Source of the DNA: Shewanella profunda
GTDB lineage: Bacteria; Pseudomonadota; Gammaproteobacteria; Enterobacterales; Shewanellaceae
Direction: 5' to 3'
Length of the DNA stretch: 64,000 nt
Assembly (NCBI RefSeq): GCF_023283765.1
Contig: NZ_JAKILG010000009.1
Span: 1 to 64,000 of the forward strand
The translations under genes were made by a program, and so were the position numbers. The notes under the pieces are model-generated. The model saw only the letters and a program-made list of their open reading frames with translations, did no database searches and was not told where the DNA came from. Below are positions 26,985 to 38,100 of this stretch, piece after piece (the stretch's first letter is position 1; each line of letters opens with the position of its first letter).

Positions 26985-29627
26985 ATGGGTAAATCGCTAG
27001 TTATTGTCGAATCACCGGCCAAAGCTAAGACTATTAATAAATATCTTGGCAAAGAATTCATCGTTAAATCGAGCGTAGGTCACATCCGTGATCTGCCTAC
27101 ATCATCGACGTCAGAAGGCAATGAAAAGGTTAAATCCGCTGCCGAAGTTAAGAAGATGTCGCCAGAAGAAAAAGCTCAATATAAAAAGGTGAAAGATCAG
27201 CAAGCGCTAGTGTCTCGTATGGGCGTAAACCCTGAAAAGGGTTGGGCGGCTAAGTATCAAATTTTGCCGGGTAAAGAAAAGGTCGTTAAAGAGTTACAGG
27301 CATTAGCCGATTCTGCTGACCAAATCTATCTCGCAACCGACTTAGACCGTGAGGGAGAAGCTATCGCCTGGCATTTGCAAGAGGTGATTGGCGGCGATCC
27401 TTCACGGTATCAACGAGTTGTTTTCAACGAGATAACTAAGTCTGCGATTCAGGATGCTTTTAGTAAGCCGTCAACACTCGACACTAACATGGTCAATGCC
27501 CAACAAGCCCGTCGCTTTTTAGACAGAGTTGTGGGTTTTATGGTTTCGCCGCTTTTATGGAAAAAAGTCGCTCGCGGTTTGTCTGCCGGACGAGTGCAGT
27601 CAGTTGCCGTGCGTTTAGTGGTGGAACGTGAAAGCGAAATCAAAGCCTTTGTTCCTGAAGAATTTTGGGATGTACATGCACAGCTAACCACACCCGCACA
27701 AGAAGCGCTGCGGATGGAGGTGGTTAAGTATTTAGATTCTGCTTTTGAACCAATCAATGAGCAACAAGCCTTAGCGGCAGTGCAGGCCTTATCTTCAGCT
27801 AGCTTTAAAGTCATTTCCCGCGAAGATAAAGCGACACAAAGTAAGCCATCAGCGCCTTTTATTACGTCGACTTTGCAGCAGGCTGCCAGTACACGCTTAG
27901 GTTTTGGTGTTAAGAAAACGATGATGATGGCACAGCGTTTGTACGAAGCGGGCCATATCACTTATATGCGTACCGACTCAACGAATTTGAGTCAAGAAGC
28001 GCTAGAAAATGTGCGTGATATGATTGGCAAAGAGTTCGGCGCCAAGTATCTACCTGCTGAAGCTATTCGTTATGGTTCAAAGGAAGGTGCACAGGAGGCT
28101 CATGAAGCTATTCGTCCCTCAAATGTCCACGTCGAGGCCGCTGCGCTAACCGATATGGAACGTGACGCCCAGCGCTTGTATGAACTCATTTGGCGCCAGT
28201 TTGTTTCTTGTCAGATGACACCAGCCCAATATGATGCAACCAAATTAACCGTTAAAGCGGGCGATTACGAATTAAAAGCCACGGGTCGAACCCTGCGCTT
28301 TGACGGTTGGACACGGGTACAAACTGCGCTCAAGAAGAAAAATGAAGAGGACAACACCTTACCGTTTGTTAACCAAGGTGACGTGCTTTCATTAAATGAA
28401 TTACAACCGAAACAACATTTTACTAAGCCGCCTGCACGATATAGCGAAGCGTCTTTAGTTAAAGAGTTAGAAAAGCGTGGTATTGGTCGTCCATCTACCT
28501 ACGCGACCATTATTTCGACGATTCAAGAACGTGGTTACGTCAAAGTGGAAAACCGTCGTTTTTATGCTGAAAAAATGGGTGAGATCGTTAGCGAACGGTT
28601 AGTCGGTAATTTTGCTGATCTAATGAGCTATGATTTTACCGCCAGCATGGAACAGACCTTAGACGATGTGGCCCGTGGTGAGCTCGATTGGAAGAAAGTG
28701 CTCGATGGTTTCTACGCTGACTTTACCAAGCAATTAGAAAAAGCAGAGCGCGATCCTGAAGACGGCGGTATGCGTCTAAACCAAATGGTGATGACGAATA
28801 TCAAATGTCCAACCTGTGGTCGTCCAATGGGGATCCGTACCGGTACAACAGGCGTATTCCTTGGTTGCTCTGGCTATGAGTTACCGCCTAAAGAGCGCTG
28901 TAAAACCACAATGAACTTAACGCCTGGCGTTGAGGCGATCAGCGAAAACAGCGAAGATGCGGAAACCGATGCACTGCGTGCTAAGCATCGTTGTAGTATT
29001 TGTGGCACAGCCATGGATAACTATCTGATTGATGAAAAACGTAAATTGCATGTTTGTGGTAATAACCCCATTTGTGAAGGGTATGAAGTCGAAGAAGGTC
29101 AGTTTAAGATCAAAGGTTATGAAGGTCCGCTGATTGAGTGCGATCGTTGTGGGCATGATATGGAATTGAAAAACGGCCGTTTTGGTAAATATTTTGGTTG
29201 TACTAACGAAGAATGTAAAAACACTCGTAAGTTACTTAAAAATGGCGAGGCGGCACCACCAAAAGAAGATCCAATCTACTTGCCTGAACTCAAGTGCAGT
29301 AAATCCGATGCGCATTTTGTCTTGCGTGATGGTGCAGCAGGTATTTTCCTCGCAGCCAGTACGTTCCCTAAATCACGGGAAACGAGAGCGCCATTAGTGG
29401 AAGAATTAGTGAAATACCGTGAATTGCTGTGGCCTAAGTACCAGTATCTTGCTGATGCACCAATCTGTGACGATGAAGGTAATAAGGCTGCTGTGAAATT
29501 TAGCCGTAAGACAAAAGAGCAATATGTTGCTACTGAAGTTGATGGTAAAGCGACAGGTTGGTCGGCGCATTATATCAATGGTAAGTGGGTGAGTGAGTCG
29601 ACAGTTAAAAAAGCGAAGAAGGCTTAA
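26985..29627 (+). CDS. topA: DNA topoisomerase I (type IA)
   Basis: Relaxes negative supercoils by transient single-strand cleavage. The 880 residues begin with a Toprim domain ([35 protein letters not shown]). The active-site Tyr327 lies in [10 protein letters not shown]. Three or more C-terminal zinc-ribbon modules follow ([38 protein letters not shown]). It is slightly longer than E. coli TopA (865). It stands alone and is closed by a long perfect palindrome shared with the convergent gene. Confidence 0.97.
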   Translation: MGKSLVIVESPAKAKTINKYLGKEFIVKSSVGHIRDLPTSSTSEGNEKVKSAAEVKKMSPEEKAQYKKVKDQQALVSRMGVNPEKGWAAKYQILPGKEKVVKELQALADSADQIYLATDLDREGEAIAWHLQEVIGGDPSRYQRVVFNEITKSAIQDAFSKPSTLDTNMVNAQQARRFLDRVVGFMVSPLLWKKVARGLSAGRVQSVAVRLVVERESEIKAFVPEEFWDVHAQLTTPAQEALRMEVVKYLDSAFEPINEQQALAAVQALSSASFKVISREDKATQSKPSAPFITSTLQQAASTRLGFGVKKTMMMAQRLYEAGHITYMRTDSTNLSQEALENVRDMIGKEFGAKYLPAEAIRYGSKEGAQEAHEAIRPSNVHVEAAALTDMERDAQRLYELIWRQFVSCQMTPAQYDATKLTVKAGDYELKATGRTLRFDGWTRVQTALKKKNEEDNTLPFVNQGDVLSLNELQPKQHFTKPPARYSEASLVKELEKRGIGRPSTYATIISTIQERGYVKVENRRFYAEKMGEIVSERLVGNFADLMSYDFTASMEQTLDDVARGELDWKKVLDGFYADFTKQLEKAERDPEDGGMRLNQMVMTNIKCPTCGRPMGIRTGTTGVFLGCSGYELPPKERCKTTMNLTPGVEAISENSEDAETDALRAKHRCSICGTAMDNYLIDEKRKLHVCGNNPICEGYEVEEGQFKIKGYEGPLIECDRCGHDMELKNGRFGKYFGCTNEECKNTRKLLKNGEAAPPKEDPIYLPELKCSKSDAHFVLRDGAAGIFLAASTFPKSRETRAPLVEELVKYRELLWPKYQYLADAPICDDEGNKAAVKFSRKTKEQYVATEVDGKATGWSAHYINGKWVSESTVKKAKKA

Positions 29628-29801
29628 CTGTTTGATATGAAATAATAAAGCATATTCACAGTCTTGCATTGTGAGTATGCTTAACCATCTAAGGTATAGC
29701 TCACAAGTTAACGCTAATTAGTTGTTATCACACTATATCTGAGCCTCTCAACGAACAGATAGTGAGTACGATTGTAGCTATATAAATAGTCAGATTTCCC
29801 C

Positions 29802-29844
29802 GCCAATAAAAAGCCAAGTTATTAAAACTTGGCTTTTTATTGGC
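29802..29844. terminator. Long bidirectional terminator palindrome topA / 29911 gene
   Basis: A perfect 19-bp inverted repeat (29802-29820 with 29826-29844; core AAAAAGCCAAGTT / AACTTGGCTTTTT) around a 5-base loop, with A and T tracts inside the stem. It lies in the 283-base gap between convergent genes. Confidence 0.88.
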
Positions 29845-29910
29845 TTTCATTGCTGTTATATCAAGATTTTATCTGTAATGATTGAACATAAGCTCGAAAC
29901 GAAAGCAAGG

Positions 29911-30690
29911 TTACCACTTCTTTTTCGGCTGAAACAACATATCGATATCGTCTTCTTCGTTTTTCGGTTTTGGTGCGCTTGGCTCTGATTGTTTTTGTGC
30001 TCCCATAATTTCATCTAATAGGAACTTTGCCTCATCGACTTTACGACCAATAAACGGGTCATTAGGGGTTTGGGCTTTAATAGCATGTAGCGTTGCCAAG
30101 GCTTTGGTGACCATTTGTTTGGAGGAGCCATATTGCTTCATAAAGCTTGCAGCACGAGCACGGGACAGCATAGAGTCAACATTGATCCTAAGTTGTAAGC
30201 TATCGATGCGATTTTCTTCCTGGGCAAACACGCCCGGATCGACTCTACCTTTATTATGTTCAGCGCGTAATATTGCTTTTAATTTCTTTAAGGTTTGTAC
30301 TAGGACTAAAATTTGTTTGTCATTATCGGGCAATCTAAAATTCTCAATGGGAGGAACTTGAGCAGAGCTAGATTGCAATGTGGCAATTTGGCTTTTGAGA
30401 TCGGCAAGACGACGTTGATAATCCGCCTGTTGTTGGCTTGCGCTTAAGGTTGTGGCAATTTCTAATGCATCTTGTACCCGACGATACAGAACCAGAATAA
30501 TGTGTGTACTGCAAGGTATCATCCCCGTATTGGATAATACCGTTTCTGTTTCATCGATAATGGCGCGTTGACGAGCAAATTCAATGCGGCGCTCCGCCTC
30601 AGCACGCTCTTTTTGTTGTTGTATAACGTTAATTCCGATAACAAGCAGTAAAAGTGCACCGATGAGGATCAGAACAAAGGTGAATGTCAT
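29911..30690 (-). CDS. Membrane-anchored coiled-coil protein of unknown function
   Basis: 259 residues with an N-terminal TM segment (TFTFVLILIGALLLLVIGINVI) directly followed by a long charged helical region (QQQKERAEAERRIEFARQR and onward) rich in heptad-like Leu/Ala, then a second helical block to about 225 and a low-complexity acidic tail ending LFQPKKKW. I know of similar conserved proteins in Shewanella and relatives but no function. The topology suggests a single membrane anchor with a cytoplasmic coiled coil. Divergent from cysB. Confidence 0.65.
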   Translation of the reverse strand: MTFTFVLILIGALLLLVIGINVIQQQKERAEAERRIEFARQRAIIDETETVLSNTGMIPCSTHIILVLYRRVQDALEIATTLSASQQQADYQRRLADLKSQIATLQSSSAQVPPIENFRLPDNDKQILVLVQTLKKLKAILRAEHNKGRVDPGVFAQEENRIDSLQLRINVDSMLSRARAASFMKQYGSSKQMVTKALATLHAIKAQTPNDPFIGRKVDEAKFLLDEIMGAQKQSEPSAPKPKNEEDDIDMLFQPKKKW

Positions 30691-30855
30691 AGATGTTCCA
30701 TTATTTATCCAATTGAGCTAATGCTACAATAAATCAATAAACTAGCATAGTTATCTTAGCCTAGGTTATCATTTCTGTCGTATGAATCTTTAGAGTTGTG
30801 TTCTATATTCCTATTTGCTTTAATTTTTACTATATACTATAACAATTGATTATAG

Positions 30856-31896
<1,041 letters not shown>

Positions 31897-31915
31897 TTTT
31901 TTTCTTTCGGGACAC

Positions 31916-31945
31916 AAAAATGCCGCTGATTTCAGCGGCATTTTT
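31916..31945. terminator. Bidirectional terminator cysB / response regulator
   Basis: AAAAATGCCGCTG, loop of about 4, CAGCGGCATTTTT: a 13-bp stem with A and T runs between convergent genes. Confidence 0.92.
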
Positions 31946-31980
31946 ATGGAACATTCTCAGCCCTAGCAAAATGTCAGAAA

Positions 31981-32643
31981 TTAAGATAAATCCACTCTAT
32001 CCATCTCTAGCTGGGCGAGTGCAATAACTGCCTGAGTACGGTTGCGAACGCCTAATTTTCTAAAGATAGCAGTGGCATGGGCCTTAATGGTGGCTTCAGA
32101 TACCCCTAAGTCATAGGCAATCTGCTTATTGAGTAAACCTTCGGCAAACATTTGCAGCACTTTATATTGCTGGGGAGTAAGATCCGAGAGTTTACTTGCC
32201 ATTTTGTCGATATCATCATCTTCAATGGGAATGATTTCGGTACCTGCGGGTAGCCAAATATCACCAAATAATACTGCGCTCAGCGCTTCTTTTAGCATTT
32301 CCATCGATGCAGATTTGGGAATAAACCCGCTGCTGCCGTAATGGATTGCTCGGCTAATCGTATTGATATCCTCATGGGCAGAAATCACCACAACGGGAAG
32401 CTCAGGATAGTGAGAACGTAAATGGATCAGTGTCGAATAGCCGTGCGAGCCGGGCATTTGTAAGTCGAGTAAGACTAAGTCGTAGCTTACATTGTGTGCG
32501 TCCAAAACCGATTGTAGAGCTTCTGCACTGTCGGCTTCATACCATTGGGCCTGCTCAAAGGCACTGCTCAGTGCTTGACGTAGTGCATTTCTGAACAATG
32601 GATGATCGTCTGCGATAATAATATTTAAGTTTTCTTGCTTCAT
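31981..32643 (-). CDS. NarL/FixJ-family response regulator (orphan)
   Basis: 220 residues: receiver domain (IIADDHPLFRNAL, phospho-acceptor Asp in LVLLDLQMPGSHGY, Lys in FIPKSAS) and a C-terminal LuxR helix-turn-helix (LTPQQYKVLQMFAEGLLNKQIAYDLGVSE). No sensor kinase is adjacent. The receiver looks like the CrbR/ErdR type that activates acetyl-CoA synthetase, and the nearby ppsA and acyl-CoA thioesterase would suit a carbon-flow role. That is my inference from memory and is not proven by the sequence. Confidence 0.8.
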   Translation of the reverse strand: MKQENLNIIIADDHPLFRNALRQALSSAFEQAQWYEADSAEALQSVLDAHNVSYDLVLLDLQMPGSHGYSTLIHLRSHYPELPVVVISAHEDINTISRAIHYGSSGFIPKSASMEMLKEALSAVLFGDIWLPAGTEIIPIEDDDIDKMASKLSDLTPQQYKVLQMFAEGLLNKQIAYDLGVSEATIKAHATAIFRKLGVRNRTQAVIALAQLEMDRVDLS

Positions 32644-32863
32644 GGCTTTTATGATTATCTATGTGGCGCGTGAAGATTAAATCCAATGTAACAGAAAAGT
32701 AATCAGGGATCCTATTGCTTTATACAAGAACTGCGACAAAATTTTTATATGTTTCTGGTTGTTATACTTTAGCTTAGAGATTTTTGCGCAAAAACTGTCG
32801 CGTACTTGAGTATGAGATAAACCTTATTTAGCGGCTCAAGTACACTATTTTACTGCTTAAATA

Positions 32864-33295
32864 TTATTCTGTCGTCCAGACCTGTGTTGGGTTTCGTTGT
32901 TCGTCTACCGCAACAAAGGTGAATACACCGCGAATGGCATGCTCTCGATGATCATGGTACATATCTTCAACGAAGATGTTTACCTCGACTTTTAATGAGG
33001 TATTACCAACATGGATCACTCGAGCAATAAGCTCGGCTAAGGTGCCAGCTGGAATAGGTTTCTTAAAATCAATTCTGTCTGAACTGACCGTTACTAGTGC
33101 TTTTCGGCAGAAGCGGGTGGCGGCAATAAAGGCGGTTTCATCCATCCATGCTAATGCTTCACCACCAAATAACGTATTGTGATGATTAGTGATGGAAGGA
33201 AAAACGGCCTTAATGACACGGGCTTCGGATTGATTAATTCTGTGCGCTATGGCATCTGGGAACGTTGGACTAGAAGTATCGGGTGAATTGGGCAT
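32864..33295 (-). CDS. Hotdog-fold acyl-CoA thioesterase
   Basis: Hydrolyses acyl-CoA thioesters; 143 residues with a single hotdog domain of the YciA/BFIT-like acyl-CoA thioesterase group. Characteristic sequences are NHHNTLFGGEALAWMDE (the helix with the catalytic Asp/Glu region), VSSDRIDFKKPIPAGTLAELIA and the closing GVFTFVAVDEQRNPTQV. It stands alone between the orphan regulator and aroH. Chain-length specificity cannot be inferred. Confidence 0.87.
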   Translation of the reverse strand: MPNSPDTSSPTFPDAIAHRINQSEARVIKAVFPSITNHHNTLFGGEALAWMDETAFIAATRFCRKALVTVSSDRIDFKKPIPAGTLAELIARVIHVGNTSLKVEVNIFVEDMYHDHREHAIRGVFTFVAVDEQRNPTQVWTTE

Positions 33296-33370
33296 ACGGC
33301 AACCTGAGGTTATGCATTTTTAAAGAGGCAAAATTATAGTGAGTTTTGTCCTCGGATCATAGAATCACTT

Positions 33371-33391
33371 AGGCCATAACAATTATGGCCT
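33371..33391 (-). terminator. Hairpin downstream of aroH
   Basis: AGGCCATAA, loop CAA, TTATGGCCT forms a perfect 9-bp stem with further CAC/GTG pairing outside. No T-run follows on the minus strand, so it may protect the transcript end or act with the hairpin at 33404-33429. Confidence 0.4.
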
Positions 33392-33403
33392 TGTGATATA
33401 AGC

Positions 33404-33429
33404 AAAAGGCTCCCCAAAGGAAGCCTTTT
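33404..33429 (-). terminator. Likely aroH terminator
   Basis: AAAAGGCT-CC and GG-AAGCCTTTT pair with one bulge, 22 bases after the aroH stop, with a T tract on the minus strand. Confidence 0.6.
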
Positions 33430-33450
33430 ATGGTTGAGTCGTTCGGCTAT

Positions 33451-34524
33451 TTATTTTCCGCCAGACTTCAGCAATTCACGTCTGTCACGGGAAGCTTTAG
33501 CCAGATCCCGTAGTAGTTTTTCAGAGTCATCCCAGTGTAAGCAGGCATCGGTAATACTTTTGCCGTAACATAGGGCTTGGCCGTCAACCACTTTTTGATT
33601 ACCTTCCTGTAAGAAACTTTCGGCCATAATCCCGGCGATCGCTGTGCTGCCTGCGCGCATTTGCGCCATGATCGACTCAGCAACGGTTAATTGCTTGAGA
33701 TGATTTTTCTCGCTGTTTCCGTGGCTAAAATCCACAACCATACGCGGAGTGACATCCACAGATTCTAGCTTTAAACGCACTTCTTCAATATCTTGGGCGT
33801 GATAATTAGGTTTTTTACCACCGCGAAGAATAATATGTCCGAATGGATTACCATGGGTGCGATATACCGACATGGCGCCGTCTTTGTCCGGTGAATAGAA
33901 TACATGTGGCACTTTAGCGGCACGAACGGCATCCACGGCAATATTGATATTCCCATCGGTGCCATTTTTAAAGCCAACGGGGCAAGACAGGGCTGAAGCC
34001 ATTTCTCTGTGGACTTGGCTTTCTGTGGTGCGTGCGCCAATGGCGCCCCAGGTAATTAAATCGGCAATGTATTGACCATTCACCATATCTAAAAACTCAG
34101 TGGCGATGGGTAATTTTAGCTCTGTGATTTGCTGTAATAATTGGCGAGCAATACGCAGGCCTTTGTTTGGCTCAAAAGTACCGTCCAGATCAGGATCTGA
34201 AATAAGCCCTTTCCAGCCGACAATCGTGCGTGGTTTTTCAAAATAGACGCGCATTAAGATACACAAATCGTCTTTTAATTCTTGATGCAGGACCGCTAAA
34301 CGTTGGGCGTAGTCGAGGGCGGCTTTGGTATCATGGATTGAACATGGGCCGATGATCACCAGTAGACGTTGATCTTCGCCCATGATGATCGCTTCAACCT
34401 CACGACGCTGTTGAACAAGGTAATCGGCTGCATCTTGGGTTAAGGGATACTCAGATGCCAGTTGTGCAGGTGAGATGACTTTAGCTAATAAGGTTGTACG
34501 TAATTCGTCAGTTTTAATGGTCAT
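33451..34524 (-). CDS. aroH: 3-deoxy-7-phosphoheptulonate (DAHP) synthase, AroH-like
   Basis: Condenses PEP and erythrose-4-phosphate, the first step to aromatic amino acids. The 357-residue class I enzyme contains RLLVIIGPCSIHD, FEKPRTIVGWKGLISDPDL, GAIGARTTESQVHREM, and GGKKPNY. It starts MTIKTDELRTT like E. coli AroH (MNRTDELRT). The neighbourhood aroH-ppsR-ppsA is the same as in E. coli, supporting the tryptophan-sensitive AroH isoform; feedback specificity itself cannot be read directly. The product uses PEP, which ppsA makes next door. Confidence 0.9.
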   Translation of the reverse strand: MTIKTDELRTTLLAKVISPAQLASEYPLTQDAADYLVQQRREVEAIIMGEDQRLLVIIGPCSIHDTKAALDYAQRLAVLHQELKDDLCILMRVYFEKPRTIVGWKGLISDPDLDGTFEPNKGLRIARQLLQQITELKLPIATEFLDMVNGQYIADLITWGAIGARTTESQVHREMASALSCPVGFKNGTDGNINIAVDAVRAAKVPHVFYSPDKDGAMSVYRTHGNPFGHIILRGGKKPNYHAQDIEEVRLKLESVDVTPRMVVDFSHGNSEKNHLKQLTVAESIMAQMRAGSTAIAGIMAESFLQEGNQKVVDGQALCYGKSITDACLHWDDSEKLLRDLAKASRDRRELLKSGGK

Positions 34525-34545
34525 TCAAAATACCGAGCTTGCAGG

Positions 34546-34623
34546 CGGCGCTTTTCGCCGGATTGTTTCGGATTATAACGAATCGAGCCGAGTTGCACAG
34601 TGTCAATTGTGCTAATTCTCGGC
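34546..34623 (-). promoter_or_regulatory. aroH promoter and operator-like region
   Basis: On the minus strand a perfect TATAAT lies at 34577-34572. A nested inverted repeat (GCCGAG..GCACA / TGTGC..CTCGGC, 34587-34623) covers the -35 side. A CGGCG/CGCCG hairpin with a 5-base loop (34546-34560) lies in the expected leader. I see no canonical TrpR operator. Confidence 0.45.
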
Positions 34624-34696
34624 ATCTGTGCAATGAATTTGATTTAAGTTAGGCCTATTTAGCCTAAAAGAGCCAGAGAGTTACGACGCTATTGTT

Positions 34697-35509
34697 TTAG
34701 AACATATGACGTTCTAGCCCTGTGACATCTAATATCTTAGTGGCTATTTCTTCCACAGAATGATTGGTCGTGTCTATATAAGGAATACGTTCACGCTTAA
34801 ACATCATTTCCACTTCTTTCACCTCTAAGCGGCATTGCTTTAAAGATGAATAACGGCTGTTTTCCATACGGCTCTGGCGGATTTCATGTAAACGCACAGG
34901 GTCAATTGTCAAACCAAATAGTTTTTTCTTATTGCGTTTAAGGTCTTCGGGTAATTTAAGGTTGTCCATATCATCTTCAGTAAAAGGGTAGTTTGCGGCC
35001 TTAATACCAAATTGCATCGACAAATATAAGCTCGATGGGGTTTTACCGCAGCGAGAAACACCCAGCAAAATTAAATCGGCTTGATCCATGTGTTTCATGG
35101 TCTGACCATCATCATTATCCATGGCAAAATTGATCGCATCGATGCGGGCCTCATAGCCGTGATTCGCCTTGCTATGGGTTCTATGTAAAACCGGAGAGGC
35201 GCTAACGCCTAAATGTTGCTCAAGTGGTGCCACAAAAGTATTTAAAAAATCATAATCTAATCCTTCACTGGAGTAGATGATGTCACGAATTTCGGCTTTT
35301 ACGATGGAATGGAACACTAAAGGTCGTTCACCTGTTGTAATAAAACAATCATTTATTTGCCGCTTAACTTGCTCTGCTTTTGTTAACGTTTCGACAAATG
35401 GAATTGTAAGTGACTCAAATTCTAATGGAAATTGCGAGAGAACTGCATGTCCAAAAACTTCAGCTGTGATCGCTGTCCCATCGGAGATATAGAATACTTT
35501 TGGTGCCAT
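34697..35509 (-). CDS. ppsR: PEP synthetase regulatory protein (kinase/pyrophosphorylase)
   Basis: Bifunctional DUF299 enzyme that inactivates PpsA by ADP-dependent threonine phosphorylation and reactivates it by Pi-dependent pyrophosphorolysis. The 270 residues (E. coli PpsR 277) contain the nucleotide loop [14 protein letters not shown] and the terminal [19 protein letters not shown]. It is divergent from its target ppsA across 124 bases and upstream of aroH on the same strand. Confidence 0.95.
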   Translation of the reverse strand: MAPKVFYISDGTAITAEVFGHAVLSQFPLEFESLTIPFVETLTKAEQVKRQINDCFITTGERPLVFHSIVKAEIRDIIYSSEGLDYDFLNTFVAPLEQHLGVSASPVLHRTHSKANHGYEARIDAINFAMDNDDGQTMKHMDQADLILLGVSRCGKTPSSLYLSMQFGIKAANYPFTEDDMDNLKLPEDLKRNKKKLFGLTIDPVRLHEIRQSRMENSRYSSLKQCRLEVKEVEMMFKRERIPYIDTTNHSVEEIATKILDVTGLERHMF

Positions 35510-35522
35510 ACTGACCTCTTGT

Positions 35523-35537
35523 AGTAATAAAATTACA
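35523..35537. promoter_or_regulatory. HexR-like operator between ppsR and ppsA
   Basis: AGTAATAAAATTACA contains the perfect palindrome GTAAT-AAA-ATTAC and matches 13 of 15 positions of TGTAATTAAATTACA, the motif I recall for HexR in Shewanella, whose regulon includes ppsA. It lies about 97 bases upstream of ppsA and 14 bases from ppsR. Confidence 0.5.
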
Positions 35538-35633
35538 AATGAAATTATAGATTTACGCTTCTTCGGCAGGAGTGTAAAATGCCATTGCCCTCGTGTGAAG
35601 GGGCCACTGAAATAAACTTGCGGAGATAGAACT

Positions 35634-38003
35634 GTGCAGCAATACGTACTCTGGTATCAGGAATTAGGCATGGGTGACGTCAACTTAGTTGGCGGTAAAA
35701 ATGCTTCTCTTGGCGAGATGATCAGCAATCTAGCTAATGCCGGTGTTCAAGTACCTGGCGGATTTGCGACTACTTCTTATGCGTTCAATGAGTTCCTTGA
35801 ACAAAGTGGAGTAAACCAGAAGATTTATGACATTCTAGCCACACTGGATGTAGATGATGTCAATGCACTGGCAAAAGCTGGTGCACAGATCAGACAATGG
35901 GTTATTGACACCCCATTTCAACCAGCACTAGAGCAAGCCATTCGTGAAGCTTACGATAAACTTGCCGCTGAAACTAGCGATGCATCATTTGCTGTACGTT
36001 CTTCAGCTACCGCTGAAGATATGCCAGATGCCTCTTTTGCTGGTCAGCAAGAAACCTTCTTAAACGTGAAAGGATTTGACTCCGTTCTCGTGGCTGTCAA
36101 GCATGTGTTCGCGTCACTCTTTAACGACCGTGCGATTTCTTACCGTGTTCACCAAGGTTACGAACACCACGGTGTTGCTCTGTCTGCAGGCGTACAACGC
36201 ATGGTTCGTTCAGACAAAGCAGCGTCAGGTGTGATGTTCACAATGGACACTGAATCTGGCAATAATGATGTGGTGTTTATCACGTCATCATTTGGCTTAG
36301 GTGAGATGGTTGTTCAAGGTGCGGTAAACCCTGACGAATTCTATGTTCACAAACCGATTTTGTCCCAAGGTCACAAAGCTGTTGTTCGCCGTAATATTGG
36401 CAGCAAGCTCATCCAAATGGTGTATTCCGATGATGCTTCTCACGGCAAACAAGTCAAAATTGAAGATGTTGCGGGTGATAAACGCCGCCAATTCTCTATC
36501 AATGATGATGAAGTGATGGAATTAGCAAAACAAGCCATGGTTATCGAGAAACATTACGGTCGTCCAATGGACATCGAATGGGCAAAAGACGGTAACGATG
36601 GCAAACTTTATATAGTGCAAGCCCGTCCAGAAACGGTTCGTAGCCGTGAAGATGTTCAATTAATTGAGCGTTACCACTTAAAAAGCCGTGGCGCGGTGAT
36701 CTCTGAAGGTCGCGCTATTGGTCATAAAGTGGGCTCAGGTGTGGCTAAGGTACTCAGCTCTATCGCCGATATGGATCAAATCCAACCTGGTGATGTATTA
36801 GTTACTGATATGACAGACCCAGATTGGGAACCGATCATGAAGCGCGCCAGCGCCATTGTGACTAACCGTGGTGGTCGTACATGCCATGCGGCGATTATTG
36901 CCCGTGAGCTCGGCGTACCTGCTGTTGTGGGTTGTGGTGATGTGACTGACCGTATCAAAAATGGCCAGTTAGTGACGGTTTCTTGCGCCGAAGGTGATAC
37001 CGGTTTCATCTACGAAGGTAAACAAGAGTTTGAAGTGATTTCAAATCGTGTTGATTGTTTACCCCCTTTGCCAATGAAAATTATGATGAACGTGGGTAAC
37101 CCTGATCGTGCATTTGATTTTGCCCGTTTACCAAACGAAGGTGTGGGTCTAGCGCGTTTAGAGTTCATTATCAACCGTATGATTGGTATTCATCCAAAGG
37201 CACTGCTTGAGTTTAATCAACAGGATGCAGCGCTGCAGGAAGAAATCAACGAGATGATTGCAGGTTATGAATCACCCGTTGAATTCTATATTGCTCGTTT
37301 GGTGGAAGGTATTGCCTCTATCGGTTCGGCTTTCTATCCGAAGAAAGTGATCGTGCGCATGTCTGACTTTAAGTCTAACGAATACGCAAACTTAGTCGGC
37401 GGTGACCGTTATGAGCCAGAAGAAGAAAACCCAATGCTGGGTTTCCGCGGTGCAAGCCGTTATATCTCTGAATCATTCCGCGACTGTTTCGCCCTAGAGT
37501 GTGAAGCGATCAAACGTGTCCGTAATGACATGGGACTGAAAAACGTTGAAGTCATGATCCCATTTGTTCGTACCGTGAAAGAAGCTGAGCAAGTTGTAGG
37601 CCTATTGGCTGAGCAAGGTTTAGAGCGGGGTAAAGACGGTTTACGCGTTATTATGATGTGCGAAGTGCCTTCAAACGCCCTATTAGCAGATCAGTTCCTT
37701 GAGCATTTCGATGGTTTCTCTATCGGCTCAAATGACTTAACTCAGTTAACGCTAGGTTTAGATCGTGATTCAGGCATTATTAGTCATCTGTTCGATGAGC
37801 GTGATGAAGCCGTTAAGATGCTACTTTCTATGGCCATTAAATCGGCTAAAGCTAAAGGTGCTTACATTGGTATCTGCGGCCAAGGCCCTTCAGATCACGC
37901 TGATTTCGCTGGTTGGTTAGTGGAGCAGGGTATTGATACTGTGTCACTTAATCCTGATACTGTGATTGATACATGGCTGTATTTAGCCGAAGCTCACGGG
38001 TGA
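35634..38003 (+). CDS. ppsA: Phosphoenolpyruvate synthase
   Basis: Makes PEP from pyruvate and ATP for gluconeogenesis. The 789 residues (E. coli PpsA 792) run: N-terminal ATP-binding domain ([33 protein letters not shown]), swivelling phosphohistidine domain with His418 in [14 protein letters not shown], and C-terminal PEP/pyruvate barrel ([39 protein letters not shown]). GTG start with CGGAG 8 bases upstream. The Thr next to the active His (RTCHA) is the expected PpsR phosphorylation site. Confidence 0.97.
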   Translation: MQQYVLWYQELGMGDVNLVGGKNASLGEMISNLANAGVQVPGGFATTSYAFNEFLEQSGVNQKIYDILATLDVDDVNALAKAGAQIRQWVIDTPFQPALEQAIREAYDKLAAETSDASFAVRSSATAEDMPDASFAGQQETFLNVKGFDSVLVAVKHVFASLFNDRAISYRVHQGYEHHGVALSAGVQRMVRSDKAASGVMFTMDTESGNNDVVFITSSFGLGEMVVQGAVNPDEFYVHKPILSQGHKAVVRRNIGSKLIQMVYSDDASHGKQVKIEDVAGDKRRQFSINDDEVMELAKQAMVIEKHYGRPMDIEWAKDGNDGKLYIVQARPETVRSREDVQLIERYHLKSRGAVISEGRAIGHKVGSGVAKVLSSIADMDQIQPGDVLVTDMTDPDWEPIMKRASAIVTNRGGRTCHAAIIARELGVPAVVGCGDVTDRIKNGQLVTVSCAEGDTGFIYEGKQEFEVISNRVDCLPPLPMKIMMNVGNPDRAFDFARLPNEGVGLARLEFIINRMIGIHPKALLEFNQQDAALQEEINEMIAGYESPVEFYIARLVEGIASIGSAFYPKKVIVRMSDFKSNEYANLVGGDRYEPEEENPMLGFRGASRYISESFRDCFALECEAIKRVRNDMGLKNVEVMIPFVRTVKEAEQVVGLLAEQGLERGKDGLRVIMMCEVPSNALLADQFLEHFDGFSIGSNDLTQLTLGLDRDSGIISHLFDERDEAVKMLLSMAIKSAKAKGAYIGICGQGPSDHADFAGWLVEQGIDTVSLNPDTVIDTWLYLAEAHG

Positions 38004-38030
38004 TCTTCGTTGTAATTTTGTAAACATGTA

Positions 38031-38058
38031 AAAAAAGCCGCTTTTTAGCGGCTTTTTT
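38031..38058 (+). terminator. Terminator of ppsA
   Basis: AAAAAAGCCGCT, loop TTTT, AGCGGCTTTTTT, 28 bases after the ppsA stop. Confidence 0.92.
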
Positions 38059-38100
38059 TTGTTTATAATGACGCCATAACGATAATTAACTGAGCCACTC

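Noticed and set aside
27449-27961. 170-codon minus-strand frame over topA
   Set aside because: Antisense shadow of TopA with no ribosome site.
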